DNA of 64,000 nt from Bin80 sp965215475 (GCA_965215475.1 OZ244061.1:2108001-2172000); one strand, 5' to 3'; shown: positions 53,873 through 63,990, counted from the stretch's first letter. A program made the numbers and translations. Notes: a model not told the origin generated them from the letters alone.

Positions 53873-55443
53873 GACTTTCTGGGACGCAGTGTAACTACAG
53901 GAAGAATCATTTCCTCCATGGAGGCACCCCCGTGCTGCATGGAGTCATTGTAGAGATTTCGGTAATGATGATAGTTTGTAGGATAGACGAAGTAATAGTC
54001 TTCCTTCGCAATGATATAACAATCCCCCGTATTGCCAGAGGGGAGACCAAAGGCTTTCGGGTCTCGAACAATCATTGCATGACGAGGATTTGCCTGAAGG
54101 TTACGTCCAAATTTGTAACGCAAAGCCGTAGAGGTGTTGCGATCTCCGCGCACCTTTGTCCCATGCAGGCTTCGGACCGCCCCATGGTCGGTCGTGATAA
54201 TGATGGTGCAGTTCTTTCTGGAGAGTGTTTGAAAGGATTGATATAGCCAGGAGTGCTTGAACCAGGTTCGCGTCAGGGCACGGTAGGCTTGTTCGTCAGG
54301 AGCTAATTCACGGATTACATCGGAGTCGGCTCTGCTGTGCGCTAGAATGTCTACGAAGTTGATCACAATCGCATTAAGATCTGCCTGTAAATAGTGATTC
54401 ACATCCTCAGCAAAGGCACGACCATCTTCCTTCCCGATCAATTTTCGGTATCGCATGGAAACGTCACGCTTGTTGAACCTATCAAGGCAGGTAGCAAGCA
54501 AAGATTCCTCATGTCGATTCCGACTGTGTTCATCTCCGTTTTCGCCTTGCCATAGGCTTGGATATTGGCGATGGATTTCATAAGGAAGGAGGCCGCTAAA
54601 AATAGCATTTCGTGCGTAAGGGGTAGCGGTTGGGAGAATCCCCATTGAAAAATCGGTTTGGATTGAAAAGAGGGGCAAGAGAAGGGATTCAAACTCCAGC
54701 CACTGATCATATCGCATGCAGTCAATGACAATGAAGATTACAGGATGGGTATCCGTGATTTGAGGGATGACCCAGTGCGGAATGATTTCATGAGAGAGTC
54801 GGGGACGCTCATCAGATGTACGCGAAGTACAGGAGGCAATCCAATCCGGGTAGACCTCTTCAATGTATCGACCGAAGGCCCGGTTTGCTTCCCGGTATTG
54901 ATCAGATAATACTTGACGAGCACCCTCGTCACTACCTAATTGACGATCATAGTGCACCAGTTCCCGATAAAGACTGATCCATTCCTGAAAACCCGTGCAG
55001 TTATTGAGGGTTGCAGAGATGGCATTGAAGCGGTGCATATAGTCTTGAGATACACGCGCATTTCTGAGTTGGATTCGCTCAAGGAGACGCTTGCAGGTAA
55101 GCAGAATTTGACTCGGGTTGACGGGCTTGGTAAGGTAGTCGCTGATCTGTCCGCCCAAGGCTTCATCCATCAGATGCTCTTCCTCGCTCTTGGTCACCAT
55201 GATCACCGGGAGGTCTGGACGTTGTTGTTTAATGGCCGCCAGAGTCTCAAGCCCGTCCATACCGGGCATCTGTTCGTCAAGAAGAACGACGTCAACCAAA
55301 TCGTCCTGAGTGACGGACTCCACCGCGTCTGCACCATTGGTTACACACGTAACCTGATAACCACGGCTTTCAAGAAAAAGTACATGGGAGCGGAGCAGAT
55401 CAATTTCATCGTCTGCCCATAGGATATGCCCGGCTGTTGACAT
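53869..55443 (-). CDS. porX: PorX-type response regulator with PglZ domain (T9SS control)
   Basis: The 524-residue protein has an N-terminal receiver domain (HILWADDEIDLLRSHVLFLESRGYQVTCV...LVDVVLLDEQMPGMDGLETL...VTKSEEEHLMDEALGGQISDYLTKPVNP; phospho-Asp in LLDEQMPGMDG) and a PglZ alkaline-phosphatase-like domain (PVIFIVIDCMRYDQWLEFE with the metal-binding Asp, then SMGILPTATPYARNAIFSGLLP, and FVDILAHSR, ITTDHGAVRSLHGTKV). PorX with the kinase PorY controls type IX secretion genes in Porphyromonas and relatives. It fits the T9SS-tailed protein at 59799. It is coupled to folC. Confidence 0.9.
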   Translation of the reverse strand: MSTAGHILWADDEIDLLRSHVLFLESRGYQVTCVTNGADAVESVTQDDLVDVVLLDEQMPGMDGLETLAAIKQQRPDLPVIMVTKSEEEHLMDEALGGQISDYLTKPVNPSQILLTCKRLLERIQLRNARVSQDYMHRFNAISATLNNCTGFQEWISLYRELVHYDRQLGSDEGARQVLSDQYREANRAFGRYIEEVYPDWIASCTSRTSDERPRLSHEIIPHWVIPQITDTHPVIFIVIDCMRYDQWLEFESLLLPLFSIQTDFSMGILPTATPYARNAIFSGLLPYEIHRQYPSLWQGENGDEHSRNRHEESLLATCLDRFNKRDVSMRYRKLIGKEDGRAFAEDVNHYLQADLNAIVINFVDILAHSRADSDVIRELAPDEQAYRALTRTWFKHSWLYQSFQTLSRKNCTIIITTDHGAVRSLHGTKVRGDRNTSTALRYKFGRNLQANPRHAMIVRDPKAFGLPSGNTGDCYIIAKEDYYFVYPTNYHHYRNLYNDSMQHGGASMEEMILPVVTLRPRKS

Positions 55444-55609
55444 CGACGGATAAGGGTTAAGTGAGTCGTAGCCGTAAAGTCAGATGCAGGGAAGTAGGGT
55501 GAGGATAACAAACATAGTGTACGAAAAACGGGGGATCATGTTCGATCCAATGCGCAACAAGGTACGTTACAAGGGGTAAAATCTATAACATAACCTACCT
55601 GAATAGATC

Positions 55610-56125
55610 ATGGCAAGAAAAGGATTATCTGAACGGATGCAGATTGCGATGAATGAGCAAATCAAGGCTGAGTTGGACTCAGCGTATATGTATCTGGCGT
55701 TTTCTGCCGAAATGGAAGCCCGGAACCTGAAAGGCTTTGCTCATTGGCTCCGAATCCAGTGGGAAGAAGAGTTAGAACATGGCCTGAAGCTGTATGACTT
55801 TTTGCTTCAGCGTGATGCGAGAATTGAACTTCATGCTCTGGACAAGCCGAGTGTTGACTCGAAGCAGTCCACACTGGAAATTTTTTCGAAAGTTCTGGAA
55901 CATGAACAGTACATCACTTCTCGGATTAATCAGCTGTATGCGTTAGCACAGGAGGATCAGGATTATGGCTCCCAAACCCTCTTGCACTGGTTCATAGAAG
56001 AGCAATTGGAAGAAGAAGAGTCTGCCCGCGAGATCATGGACAATTTACGTTTGGTCGGGGAATCAGGGGCTGCGCTTTTCCTTCTGGATCGCGAACTGGG
56101 GCAGCGCTCGGGTGACCATGATTAA
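55610..56125 (+). CDS. Ferritin
   Basis: Ferritin stores iron as a 24-subunit shell. The 171-residue product has the first iron-binding helix NEQIKAELDSAYMYLAFSAEMEARNLKGFAHWLRIQWEEELEHGLKLYDFLLQR (E-x6-Y and the E..H pair of the ferroxidase centre), and FIEEQLEEEESAREIMDNLRLVGE with the later glutamates. It is the non-haem FtnA type. The start at the ATG at 55610 is natural. The next gene encodes a metallo-beta-lactamase-fold protein 33 bp on. Confidence 0.94.
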   Translation: MARKGLSERMQIAMNEQIKAELDSAYMYLAFSAEMEARNLKGFAHWLRIQWEEELEHGLKLYDFLLQRDARIELHALDKPSVDSKQSTLEIFSKVLEHEQYITSRINQLYALAQEDQDYGSQTLLHWFIEEQLEEEESAREIMDNLRLVGESGAALFLLDRELGQRSGDHD

Positions 56126-56158
56126 CCTTGAAGCAGATCACAAAACGCTTCATGAGAT

Positions 56159-57043
56159 ATGTCGGCACTAAAATTTCTGGTCCCTGGGGTAATTTCCCAA
56201 CAAGAATTTGACTCGGTTCAGATTGAGTCGATTGATGTTGCTCCCGGAATCTTGATGCTGGTCGGCCTCGGAGGAAATATCGGAGTTTCTTATGGAGAGG
56301 ATCATATCTTTATGATTGATGGTCAATTTGGGCCTCTCATCGAGAAAATATTTGCCGCGATTGCTTTGCGTACAGAGAAACCAGTGGAGTTCGTTCTAAA
56401 TACGCATTGGCACTTAGATCATGTGGCGGCCAATGAGACGTTGGTCAACCATGGAGTGAGGATTCTGGCACACGAGAACGTTCGAAAACGTATGCGTGTG
56501 GACCAGGTGTTGCCTGCATTCGGACAAACGATTCCGGCCAGACCTCAAAAAGCACTCCCCTCCGTTACATTTACGGAGGACATGACTCTGCATTGGAACG
56601 GGGATTCCATCGAGATTTTCCATGCGCCTGGAGCTCATACAGATGGAGATACGATTGTGCATTTCCGAGAAAGCAATGTAATCCACATGTCGGATACGTA
56701 CTTCAACGGGATGTACCCGCTCATAGACATAGATTGTGGAGGTTCAATCGATGGAATGATTGCGGTTGCAGAAGAGGTGCTTGCACGCTCCAATGAGAGG
56801 ACGAAGATCATCCCTGGACATGGACCTTTGTCCAACCAATCCGAGCTGCAGGGCTACCGGGATATGTTGGTGACGGTTCGGAATGCCGTGTCGACGCTGA
56901 TTCAGGAGGGAAAGTCTCAACAGGAAGCGACGGCTGCAAAGCCTACAGCAGCCATCGATCCTGACTGGATCGGTGGCGTATTGGAACCGGATGTTTTTGT
57001 CGCGCACGTATACACGTCATTAACGAAAACGATCAATCAATAA
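56159..57043 (+). CDS. Metallo-beta-lactamase-fold hydrolase
   Basis: The 294-residue product has the metal-binding motif NTHWHLDHVAANETL (HxHxDH), the later histidines HAPGAHTDGDTIVHF, the Asp of IHMSDTYFNGMYPLID and the last histidine in KIIPGHGPLSNQSEL. This matches the group of MBL hydrolases with a long C-terminal extension, some related to quinoprotein relay or cyclase-like families; the substrate is unknown. There is no clear signal peptide. The 3' end overlaps the convergent DnaJ-like gene by 11 bases. Confidence 0.85.
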   Translation: MSALKFLVPGVISQQEFDSVQIESIDVAPGILMLVGLGGNIGVSYGEDHIFMIDGQFGPLIEKIFAAIALRTEKPVEFVLNTHWHLDHVAANETLVNHGVRILAHENVRKRMRVDQVLPAFGQTIPARPQKALPSVTFTEDMTLHWNGDSIEIFHAPGAHTDGDTIVHFRESNVIHMSDTYFNGMYPLIDIDCGGSIDGMIAVAEEVLARSNERTKIIPGHGPLSNQSELQGYRDMLVTVRNAVSTLIQEGKSQQEATAAKPTAAIDPDWIGGVLEPDVFVAHVYTSLTKTINQ

Positions 57044-57818
57044 GCCCAGCTCCGTGAGCGGCTCTGTAAAGAGCTTCTTGATCTGATGGCTTCAGAGGGA
57101 GGATTTGGAGGTCAACCAGTAGATCACCTGTCCGTTTTGTTTCGGTCTGAACTCCGCATCCCTTGAGCCGTAGCCGGGTCCCAGGACTTGAATTGGGAGG
57201 AACATCAATCACGATCGGTTCTCCATAGGGGTCAACCATTGTATGGGTACATCCCAAAAGGGCCTCCAGTCCATTCACGGGCAATTTCATTTGCAAGGTA
57301 CTCCCTTTACGAGTGAACACGGGGTGAGGGAGTACCTTGAAGGTGAATACACGGGCAGCGGGATCATCCGAGGCGCGGATTCGAAATTTATTCTTTACTC
57401 CCCTAGGGAGGACAATCCGTGTTAGAGAACCATCTTTTCCCCGAATCATTACGGGTCCTCCCCGAAGAGCACGCTCCAGCGTTATATGGACGACATTGGT
57501 ACCTCCTCCAAAAAGCTCCTCAAAAAATTCACCGATACTGGAGAAAAAATCGTCCACAAAAACCGGTTTGGGTGTAGGTTTTGTGGTGAACCGAAGTTGA
57601 TCATATGCTTTTCTTCGTGCAGGATCAGAAAGAATACTGTAGGCCTGCTGAAGCCGCTTAAAGCGTTCTTCCGCTTGATCATCCCCTGGATTTCGATCGG
57701 GGTGATGTCGTTGGGCAAGACGGCGATAGGCGTTCTTGATGTCTTCCGCAGAAGCAGAAGGGGCGATCTCCATTACGGCATAAAGGTCATCAGCGATAGT
57801 CAAACGAGACATAAACAA
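57033..57818 (-). CDS. DnaJ/CbpA-like cochaperone
   Basis: The 261-residue protein has a J domain at the N-terminus (DLYAVMEIAPSASAEDIKNAYRRLAQRHHPDRNPGDDQAEERFKRLQQAYSILSDPARRKAYDQL), with the HPD motif, which activates DnaK ATPase. The C-terminal half (VHITLERALRGGPVMIRGKDG... VDVPPNSSPGTRLRLKGCGV...GDLLVDLQI) is a DnaJ substrate-binding beta domain. The zinc-finger region of true DnaJ is absent, so it is the CbpA type. The start could be 57818 or the ATG two codons later. accC lies divergently 53 bp away. Confidence 0.9.
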   Translation of the reverse strand: MFMSRLTIADDLYAVMEIAPSASAEDIKNAYRRLAQRHHPDRNPGDDQAEERFKRLQQAYSILSDPARRKAYDQLRFTTKPTPKPVFVDDFFSSIGEFFEELFGGGTNVVHITLERALRGGPVMIRGKDGSLTRIVLPRGVKNKFRIRASDDPAARVFTFKVLPHPVFTRKGSTLQMKLPVNGLEALLGCTHTMVDPYGEPIVIDVPPNSSPGTRLRLKGCGVQTETKRTGDLLVDLQILPLKPSDQEALYRAAHGAGLID

Positions 57819-57871
57819 CTCCAGGATGGTTCAAGAACAGATGCGTAAGATATTGAGTAGTACGGTTAGAG

Positions 57872-59440
57872 ATGATGAAGAGAATTTCAAAGATACTGAT
57901 TGCGAATCGAGGAGAGATCGCTCTGCGTATTATGCGGACCTGTAAAGTGCTGGGGATACGTTCGGTTGCCATATACAGTGAAGCGGATCGTAGAAGTGCC
58001 CATGTGGCCTACGCAGATGAAGCCTATTGCGTGGGCCCGGCTCCCTCGGTAGAGTCTTATCTGAATCTGAACCGGATTATGGAGGTGGTTGAAGAAAGTG
58101 GGGCAGATGCGATTCATCCAGGTTACGGGTTCTTGTCAGAGCGGGCGGAGCTTGCGAGAGTTTGTGAGGAGAGAGGGGTGATCTTCATTGGACCCTCCGC
58201 ACAGACAATCAGTGACATGGGAGACAAGATGCTGGCCCGAAAACTCATGCAGACACATGATGTACCCGTGGTGCCAGGAACGGAAGGAGAGGTTTTCCAT
58301 CTTGACGAAGCTCTAGTGATTGCGGATCAAATTGGATACCCCGTACTTGCAAAGGCGGCGGCAGGAGGAGGAGGCAAAGGGATGCGAAAGGTAAATAGCT
58401 CCCAGGAAATGGAGCAGGCGCTTGATCGGGCACAGGGAGAAGCGGGGTCCGCCTTTGGGGATGCACGCATTTTTATTGAGAAGTATTTAGAAACCCCACG
58501 CCATATAGAATTTCAGATCCTTGCAGATGCACATGGAAAATGTATCCATCTGTTTGAGCGCGAGTGCTCCATACAGCGACGCCATCAGAAAGTCATTGAG
58601 GAGGCTCCCTGTGCAGATATGACGGCAGAGCTGAGAGCACGCATGGGGGCCGCAGCAATCCGCGCTGCACAGGCATGCAAGTATCTTGGTGCAGGGACCA
58701 TTGAATTTTTACTTGATCAGGACCGCAACTTCTACTTTATGGAAATGAATACACGCCTTCAAGTGGAGCACCCGGTCACCGAATATATTACTGGACTGGA
58801 TCTTGTTGCCGAGCAAATCAGGATCGCAGAAGGGATCCCCTTGCCGTACGAACAAAATGAAGTGGAGATTCATGGGCATGCAATAGAGTGCCGTATTTAT
58901 GCAGAAGATCCAGAAACCAGTTTTTTGCCCAATCCGGGCAGGATCACCTTTCATCAGGTCCCGGTGGGGGTTGGAGTCCGGGTGGATAGTGGTTTGGGGG
59001 TAAGCGGCGAGGTACCCATCTATTATGATCCCATGATCTCAAAAGTAATTACATGGGGGCGTACACGTGATGAAGCAACAGATCGAATGATTGGCGCTTT
59101 GAAAGACTATCAGATCGCAGGAGTAAAGACAACCTGCCAATTTTGCGGTCGTGTTATGCAAAGTGAAGCATGGAGGCAAGCTCGTCTTAGTACCCATTTC
59201 GTGGAGGAGCATCCCGGGCTTTTGACAGAGCAGGCGAACGTGCCAGCGGAGGCCGCTGCTGTGGCAGCCGTTTTGTTGCAGGAGGCACGGACTTCGGATT
59301 CACGGATTTCTGCCTGGCAGAGCCGTAGAAAATGGAATGGATCAAGCCTGTCTCAAGCCAGTTCGCAAAAATCATCTAAATCAGGGGCATCCCCGGCAAT
59401 CAACAATGTTCTTGGAAGAGAAAAACATCGTTTGGAGTAA
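57872..59440 (+). CDS. accC: Biotin carboxylase (acetyl-/propionyl-CoA carboxylase subunit)
   Basis: The 522-residue product has the biotin carboxylase fold: KILIANRGEIALRIMRTCKVLGI, VAYADEAYCVGPAPSVESYLNLNRIMEVVEESGADAIHPGYGFLSERAELA, PVLAKAAAGGGGKGMRKV (glycine-rich ATP grasp), FERECSIQRRHQKVIEEAP, FYFMEMNTRLQVEHPVTEYITGLDLV and EDPETSFLPNPGRI. It is about 70 residues longer than E. coli AccC; the extra tail (AVLLQEARTSDSRIS and a Ser/Lys-rich end) carries no biotinyl MKMEA motif, so biotin must be on another protein. Pathway (acetyl- or propionyl-CoA) is not decided by the sequence. Confidence 0.9.
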   Translation: MMKRISKILIANRGEIALRIMRTCKVLGIRSVAIYSEADRRSAHVAYADEAYCVGPAPSVESYLNLNRIMEVVEESGADAIHPGYGFLSERAELARVCEERGVIFIGPSAQTISDMGDKMLARKLMQTHDVPVVPGTEGEVFHLDEALVIADQIGYPVLAKAAAGGGGKGMRKVNSSQEMEQALDRAQGEAGSAFGDARIFIEKYLETPRHIEFQILADAHGKCIHLFERECSIQRRHQKVIEEAPCADMTAELRARMGAAAIRAAQACKYLGAGTIEFLLDQDRNFYFMEMNTRLQVEHPVTEYITGLDLVAEQIRIAEGIPLPYEQNEVEIHGHAIECRIYAEDPETSFLPNPGRITFHQVPVGVGVRVDSGLGVSGEVPIYYDPMISKVITWGRTRDEATDRMIGALKDYQIAGVKTTCQFCGRVMQSEAWRQARLSTHFVEEHPGLLTEQANVPAEAAAVAAVLLQEARTSDSRISAWQSRRKWNGSSLSQASSQKSSKSGASPAINNVLGREKHRLE

Positions 59441-59798
59441 GGTTTGCCTGGAAGGGCAGCACGAGATCATGCGCCGAATTTCTATTGAGAAGTATTTTCC
59501 AATGAAGGCTACGACGAGAGCGTAGAAGATGTTTATTGTGTATTCCGGTGAACTGGGATAGTCAAATACTTTTCTGAAAAATATTAAAAAGTTTTACCAT
59601 ACCCCTTGTCACTAAGAAAAAAACCCTTAGGATGCCATCTCGTTTCCTTTTCCCTAGAATATTCACCAACATAAATTCCCTCTAGCTACTTGGCGATACA
59701 GTCAAAGATTGTATCTGCTAAGCTATGACTTCGCTTCGTAAATCTTTATGTGACACACTCAATGTCCGGTTAAGGGACAGAGCATCCCCCCTCCAACA
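59441..59798. other. Intergenic region with dispersed repeat copy 2
   Basis: This 358-bp gap after accC has no gene I can support; a 39-codon frame near 59409-59525 (MFLEEKNIVWSKV) overlaps the accC end and looks spurious. It contains GTGTATTCCGGTGAACTGG at 59538-59556, the near-copy of 41814-41832, followed by an AT-rich tract. Confidence 0.4.
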
Positions 59799-61524
59799 TC
59801 ACTTGACACGTACAAACTGGCCGACATAGACCGAAGAGGATGGATCTTCCATCGAGGTCGCTTGGATCCGGTACAGGTAGGTTCCCGAGGAGAGTTCCAG
59901 GCCCGTCAACTCGATTTCATGGTTCCATCCTGCGCTCAGATCCGCGGCCGGGATCGCCATCACACGCCGGCCCGTCATGTCCAACACGTCCACCCGTACC
60001 TGTGCGGGCCAGGGTAGATCCAACACCAGATGCGTTGAACGCTGGAACGGATTCGGATAATTCGGATAGACCCGGAATTCCTGGGGCCTCCCCGAGGCTG
60101 CTTCGGTCGAGACCGGGGAGATCACCTCCATGGTGAAGGTTAGACGGTCCTGGGCTTGGTTCGCATCCACGGCCCGATAGGTCAAAGAGATGGGCGGGGT
60201 CATCTCTGTGGGGATGCCCCGAATCGTACGAGTGGGAAGATCAAACTGTAAGCCCAACGGAAGCTCCAGCAGGTTCAAGGTGTACGCAATTGGCGAGACT
60301 CCACCGGTCGCTTCCGGGAGGACCAGGTCCGCAATGGGTTCGCCCCGGGCATAGGATTGGTCGGGAACCCTTTCGGTAAAGGACATTTGATACACCTCCA
60401 GATCAAACGTCTGCTGCGTCTGCGTTCCCGCGCGATCTTCTGCGACATAGGTATAGGTTTGGGTGGATGCCACCTCGGTCGGCGTTCCGCGCAAGGCCCG
60501 GGTGCTCGGATCAAAGGTGAGTCCCTCCGGCAATTCCGGGGTCAAGGTGTAGGTATACGGCGCAGCGCCCCCGGCTGCAGGGGGAAGAATTTGATCGGGA
60601 ACCGGAATCTGAACGGAATATTTCTGATCGGCGATCGTTTCGGTAAAGGTCAACGCCTCCGGCTGAACAACTGCAAGGGTAAACTGCTGCATTGCTGTAT
60701 TATCACTGGCATCGGTGACCGTATAGGTATAGGTCTTTGCGGCAGCGGCTTCGGTGGGAGTGCCACTTAAAACCCGCGTGGACACATCAAAGGTGAGCCC
60801 TTTGGGCAACTCTGGGGTGAGTGCATACCTGTAGGGAGGCGTTCCTTGCTGCGCAGCGGGGAGCGTGAGGTCCTGAATGGGAACGCCTACCTCATAGGAC
60901 TGATCGGAAAGCGTCTGGGCAAACGATACGGTGGTGCCATCATTGTCGGTAATGGTGAGCGTAAAGGCGGTAATGCTTCCAAGCGTATAGCCACTGCTAC
61001 TGACCAGCGTCACGAGGATGGTTTCGTCGGGTTCTTCTTCTTGGTCATTGACGATCACGATGGGAATCTGTGCCGAGGTGGCATTGGCGGGCAGCGTAAC
61101 CGAGGAGGGAATCGTATAGTCGGTGCCTTGGGTGGCCGTCCCTGATAGGGTATAGCTGAGCGTGGTCGCGGTGCTGGATGAGGCGCTGAGGGTCACCTGG
61201 ACCCGGTAGGTGCCCGCCGCTTCATCCACGCTGGCCGAGGCCACGGCAAATGTGAGTGCTGGTAGACTCGTGCCCCCACCTCCTCCCCCGCCGCTACTTG
61301 CGGTCGTGGCATTGACCACATTCGACCATGCGCCGGATAATGTTGCCGAGTTGATCGCACGGACCCGGTAGTGACGCGTCACTCCTGCCGAAAGCCCGGT
61401 GTGCGCATAGGTGGTTGCCAACTGACTCGCCACCAATGATGTGAAGGTCGTCCCCCCATCGGTGGACACCTCAATCCGATAGCCCATAATGACTGCGCCC
61501 CCATTGCTGGCTGGCGCCGTCCAT
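59799..61524 (-). pseudogene. T9SS-secreted FN3/Calx-beta/Ig protein, C-terminal part
   Basis: Starting from the upstream break, the frame gives half an FN3 domain (SWTAPASNGGAVIMGYRIEVSTDGGTTFTSL...SNVVNATTAS), a glycine linker, a Calx-beta domain (ALTFAVASASVDEAAGTYRVQVTLSASSS...VIVNDQEEEPDETILVTL), three related putative-Ig domains of about 90 residues (each with 'PPYxYxLTPELPxGLTFDxSTRxLxGTPTE') and a T9SS C-terminal domain (EFRVYPNYPNPFQRSTHLVLDLP...VDVLDMTGRRVMAIPA...SSGTYLYRI). The first in-frame ATG (61485-61487) is internal, so no start remains. An IS1380 remnant separates it from more FN3 sequence at 62100-62520. Confidence 0.8.
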
Positions 61525-62100
61525 GATCCACGGGATCGTTATCGTACCACCCACTCCATGAAGGATCTGCTTTTGCAGCGGTTGGTGCCGACGATCCAGG
61601 GATGGGAGCTATCCAGTAAAGATCTGGACAATGACCCTGCATTTCGGTTCGCTCTCCGTACCGAGCGGGACGAATCCGTTGTCCTTCCAGACAACGGCAT
61701 CGCAATCCACGATGTCCCGCTTTTGGAGCATTCTCGGTGCACCCGACAATTTCAAGGTCATGGAGAAAAGGCTTCTGAAACTGTTATGGAGCATATGCTC
61801 GTACGCAACGGCGGTGAGCGTCTGGATGAAGGCATCCTTGATGTGGATGCCATGCCCATGGCAACCAACGAGGGTGTAAGTATAATGGTCATTACAAGCG
61901 AACCGTCTTCTTGCCGTTGTTTGTGAGTTGTGGAGAAACAGGGGATGTGTTTGGAGCATTCAGGCACTCAACGGGAATCTATCAACTGTCATGATTCCTA
62001 TCGGAGAACAGATTCAAAAACATGCCGCGGATCGCGTCATTTTTCGCCTTGATGCAGAATTCAATAGTCGTATGGTGTATGACGATTCATGACCGAGCCC
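61525..62100 (+). mobile_element. Degraded IS1380-family transposase remnant
   Basis: Plus-strand fragments in several frames resemble IS1380 transposases: DPRDRYRTTHSMKDLLLQRL (start of the alpha domain), TASQSTMSRFWSIL (the 'asQpTmSRfE' motif, frame 2), GCKYNGHYKRTVFLPLFVSCGETGDVFGAFR (frame 3, 'yhGyy-----pLl-fdg-tG'), and IPIGEQIQKHAADRVIFRLDAEFNSRMVYDD. The N- and C-termini and clear terminal repeats are missing. It lies exactly where one FN3 module is cut (…ASGPEIINL | SWTAPASNGG…), so the insertion split the adhesin-like gene. Confidence 0.65.
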
Positions 62101-62520
62101 TCAGGTTGATGATCTCTGGACCAGAGGCGGTTGTGCTAAGTAATCTCGGGGCAGTCAGAGCTGTGGCAGCGCCAGTTGTTGCACTCGCTGTGTCAGACCA
62201 TGGACTAGTGCCGTCTGAGTTCTTGGCACGCACCCGATACTCCCCAGCTGTGGCAGCACTCAAACCAGTATGGGAGAAGGTGGCGTGGTATCACTTGTCT
62301 CCAGTACAGAGTAAGTGCTCCCCCCGTCTGTGATCACCAAAATAAAGTAGCTGCTGATTGCCGCTCCGCCGTCACTTGCTGGCGCTGACCAACTCAGATT
62401 GATGATCGTTGGCCCAGAAGCCGTCGCCGTTAAGGATGTCGGAGCACCCGGGGGAGGTGCCGCTACACCATCGGTCGTGGCATTCGCTATATTGGAAACC
62501 AGACTCCTGCCATCCGAGCA
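62100..62520 (-). pseudogene. FN3 modules of the split T9SS protein
   Basis: The minus strand encodes SNIANATTDGVAAPPPGAPTSLTATASGPTIINLSWSAPASDGGAAISSYFILVITDGGSTY, a fibronectin type III domain, then a frameshift near 62300 and the remainder YHATFSHTGLSAATAGEYRVRAKNSDGTSPWSDTASATTGA followed by the start of the next FN3 (ASGPEIINL). The part upstream of about 62520 is degraded. The modules match the half FN3 at 61420-61520, so both belong to one original gene. Confidence 0.65.
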
Positions 62521-62856
62521 CTGCGGTCTGCCCAAGGAATGAAAATCATCCAGCTCCCAGGATTCGCACACTTGACCCGAGGAAGATGCGAGACCTCATC
62601 CATGCAAATTGATTTACGCCTACTGCCCACACGCATCACGACAGTCTGACAGAAACACGAAGTTCCGGTAGTGCACTAGTGGACATGAAATCGGCCATAA
62701 TCGATCCTTGAATGCCCCAGGAACAGTTTTGATGTTAAAGATCGGTTACGTAAGACAGGCATTCATCTTCTCAGGTTTTAGGATGAATCCAAGCGGCGGA
62801 ACTAGTATCTACGGGCTTTCGTTTCAGCGGGTCCATATTACAAAAGGTGACTGACG
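62521..62856. other. Gap with no supported gene
   Basis: About 340 bp separate the FN3 debris from the ABC transporter gene. Frames are short and broken; nothing recognisable was seen. The promoter for the ABC operon is expected here. Confidence 0.4.
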
Positions 62857-63990
62857 TTGATTGCAATAGGCAAACAGAACACCTCCGAAGATCTTGTGGG
62901 TAACAACAGCACTCACGTTGAATTCAGAGGCGTCAGAAAGAGTTATGACGGGCAAACGTTAGTCGTCAAGGATCTTGATCTACGCATACGAAGAGGTGGG
63001 TTCGTAACATTACTGGGCCCCTCGGGATCAGGAAAGACGACCATCCTGATGATGTTGGCTGGTTTTCAAGCACCCACATCTGGTGAGATCCTGTTGGATG
63101 GAGAACCCATTCAGGATCTACCGGCACGCAAGCGTGGAATAGGGATGGTATTTCAGAACTACGCTCTTTTTCCTCACATGACGGTAGGGGCAAATCTCGC
63201 CTTTCCGCTGAAAGTGCGAGGGATGAGCGTGGGTGAGTGCAGGGAGCAGGTAGAGCGGGTACTGCGTCTGGTTCGTCTTGAGGGGTTTATAGATCGTCGA
63301 CCTGGGCAGTTGTCCGGGGGGCAACAGCAGCGAGTGGCAATTGCGAGGGCCCTGGTCTTTGAGCCTAGTCTCGTACTGATGGATGAACCCTTGGGAGCAC
63401 TTGATCGAAGTCTGCGTGACGAGATGCAGTATGAGATACGACGTATCCATCATGCGTTAGGTGTAACGGTTGTCTATGTTACACATGATCAGCAGGAAGC
63501 TATGGTAATGTCAGATCGGATCGCCGTACTTCGCGATGGAATCGTTGAGCAGATTGCGATACCGGAAGGCCTGTATGAAGAGCCTGAATCTGCTTTTGTT
63601 GCTAAGTTTATCGGCGAGAGTAATCAACTCAAGGGACGTGTTCGTGCAATTTCGAAGCAGAACGATATCTGTGAGGTCGAAACAGGGGGAGAGATCGTTT
63701 CTGCCCTGAAAATAGCACCTTGTCAGGAGGGGGATCATGTGATTCTTTCGATTCGTCCCGAACGGGTCAAAATAAATCCGGATGCAGGGAGCTACAAGAA
63801 TGAGGTAGACGGTACGGTTAAGGATCTAACTTTCCTAGGGGATCAACTACGAATCCGCTTGGCTTCCTGTGGTCGGGACGATTTAATTGCCACGATACCG
63901 AATATCGTGGGGCATGGTGGATTAGTGGAGGGGGACCACGTTCGTATCGGATGGACGGTCGTTGACTGTCGTGCACTTAACCACGAATGA
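62857..63990 (+). CDS. PotA/FbpC-type ABC transporter ATPase
   Basis: The 377-residue protein has the ABC ATPase core: VTLLGPSGSGKTTILMMLAGF (Walker A), VFQNYALFPHMTVGANLAFPLKVR (Q loop), GQLSGGQQQRVAIARALV (signature), LVLMDEPLGALDRSLRDEM (Walker B and D loop), VVYVTHDQQEAMVMSDRIAV (H loop). The last 110 residues form a TOBE-type regulatory domain (VILSIRPERVKINP and VDGTVKDLTFLGDQLRIRL). This matches importers for polyamines, iron or related solutes; substrate cannot be told. The frame starts with TTG at 62857; another start may be used. The stop overlaps the next start (ATGA), showing an operon. Confidence 0.9.
   Translation: MIAIGKQNTSEDLVGNNSTHVEFRGVRKSYDGQTLVVKDLDLRIRRGGFVTLLGPSGSGKTTILMMLAGFQAPTSGEILLDGEPIQDLPARKRGIGMVFQNYALFPHMTVGANLAFPLKVRGMSVGECREQVERVLRLVRLEGFIDRRPGQLSGGQQQRVAIARALVFEPSLVLMDEPLGALDRSLRDEMQYEIRRIHHALGVTVVYVTHDQQEAMVMSDRIAVLRDGIVEQIAIPEGLYEEPESAFVAKFIGESNQLKGRVRAISKQNDICEVETGGEIVSALKIAPCQEGDHVILSIRPERVKINPDAGSYKNEVDGTVKDLTFLGDQLRIRLASCGRDDLIATIPNIVGHGGLVEGDHVRIGWTVVDCRALNHE

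Noticed and set aside
60357..61145. Glycine- and arginine-rich plus-strand frames of 99-137 codons.
   Set aside because: They are complements of the repetitive T9SS protein gene.
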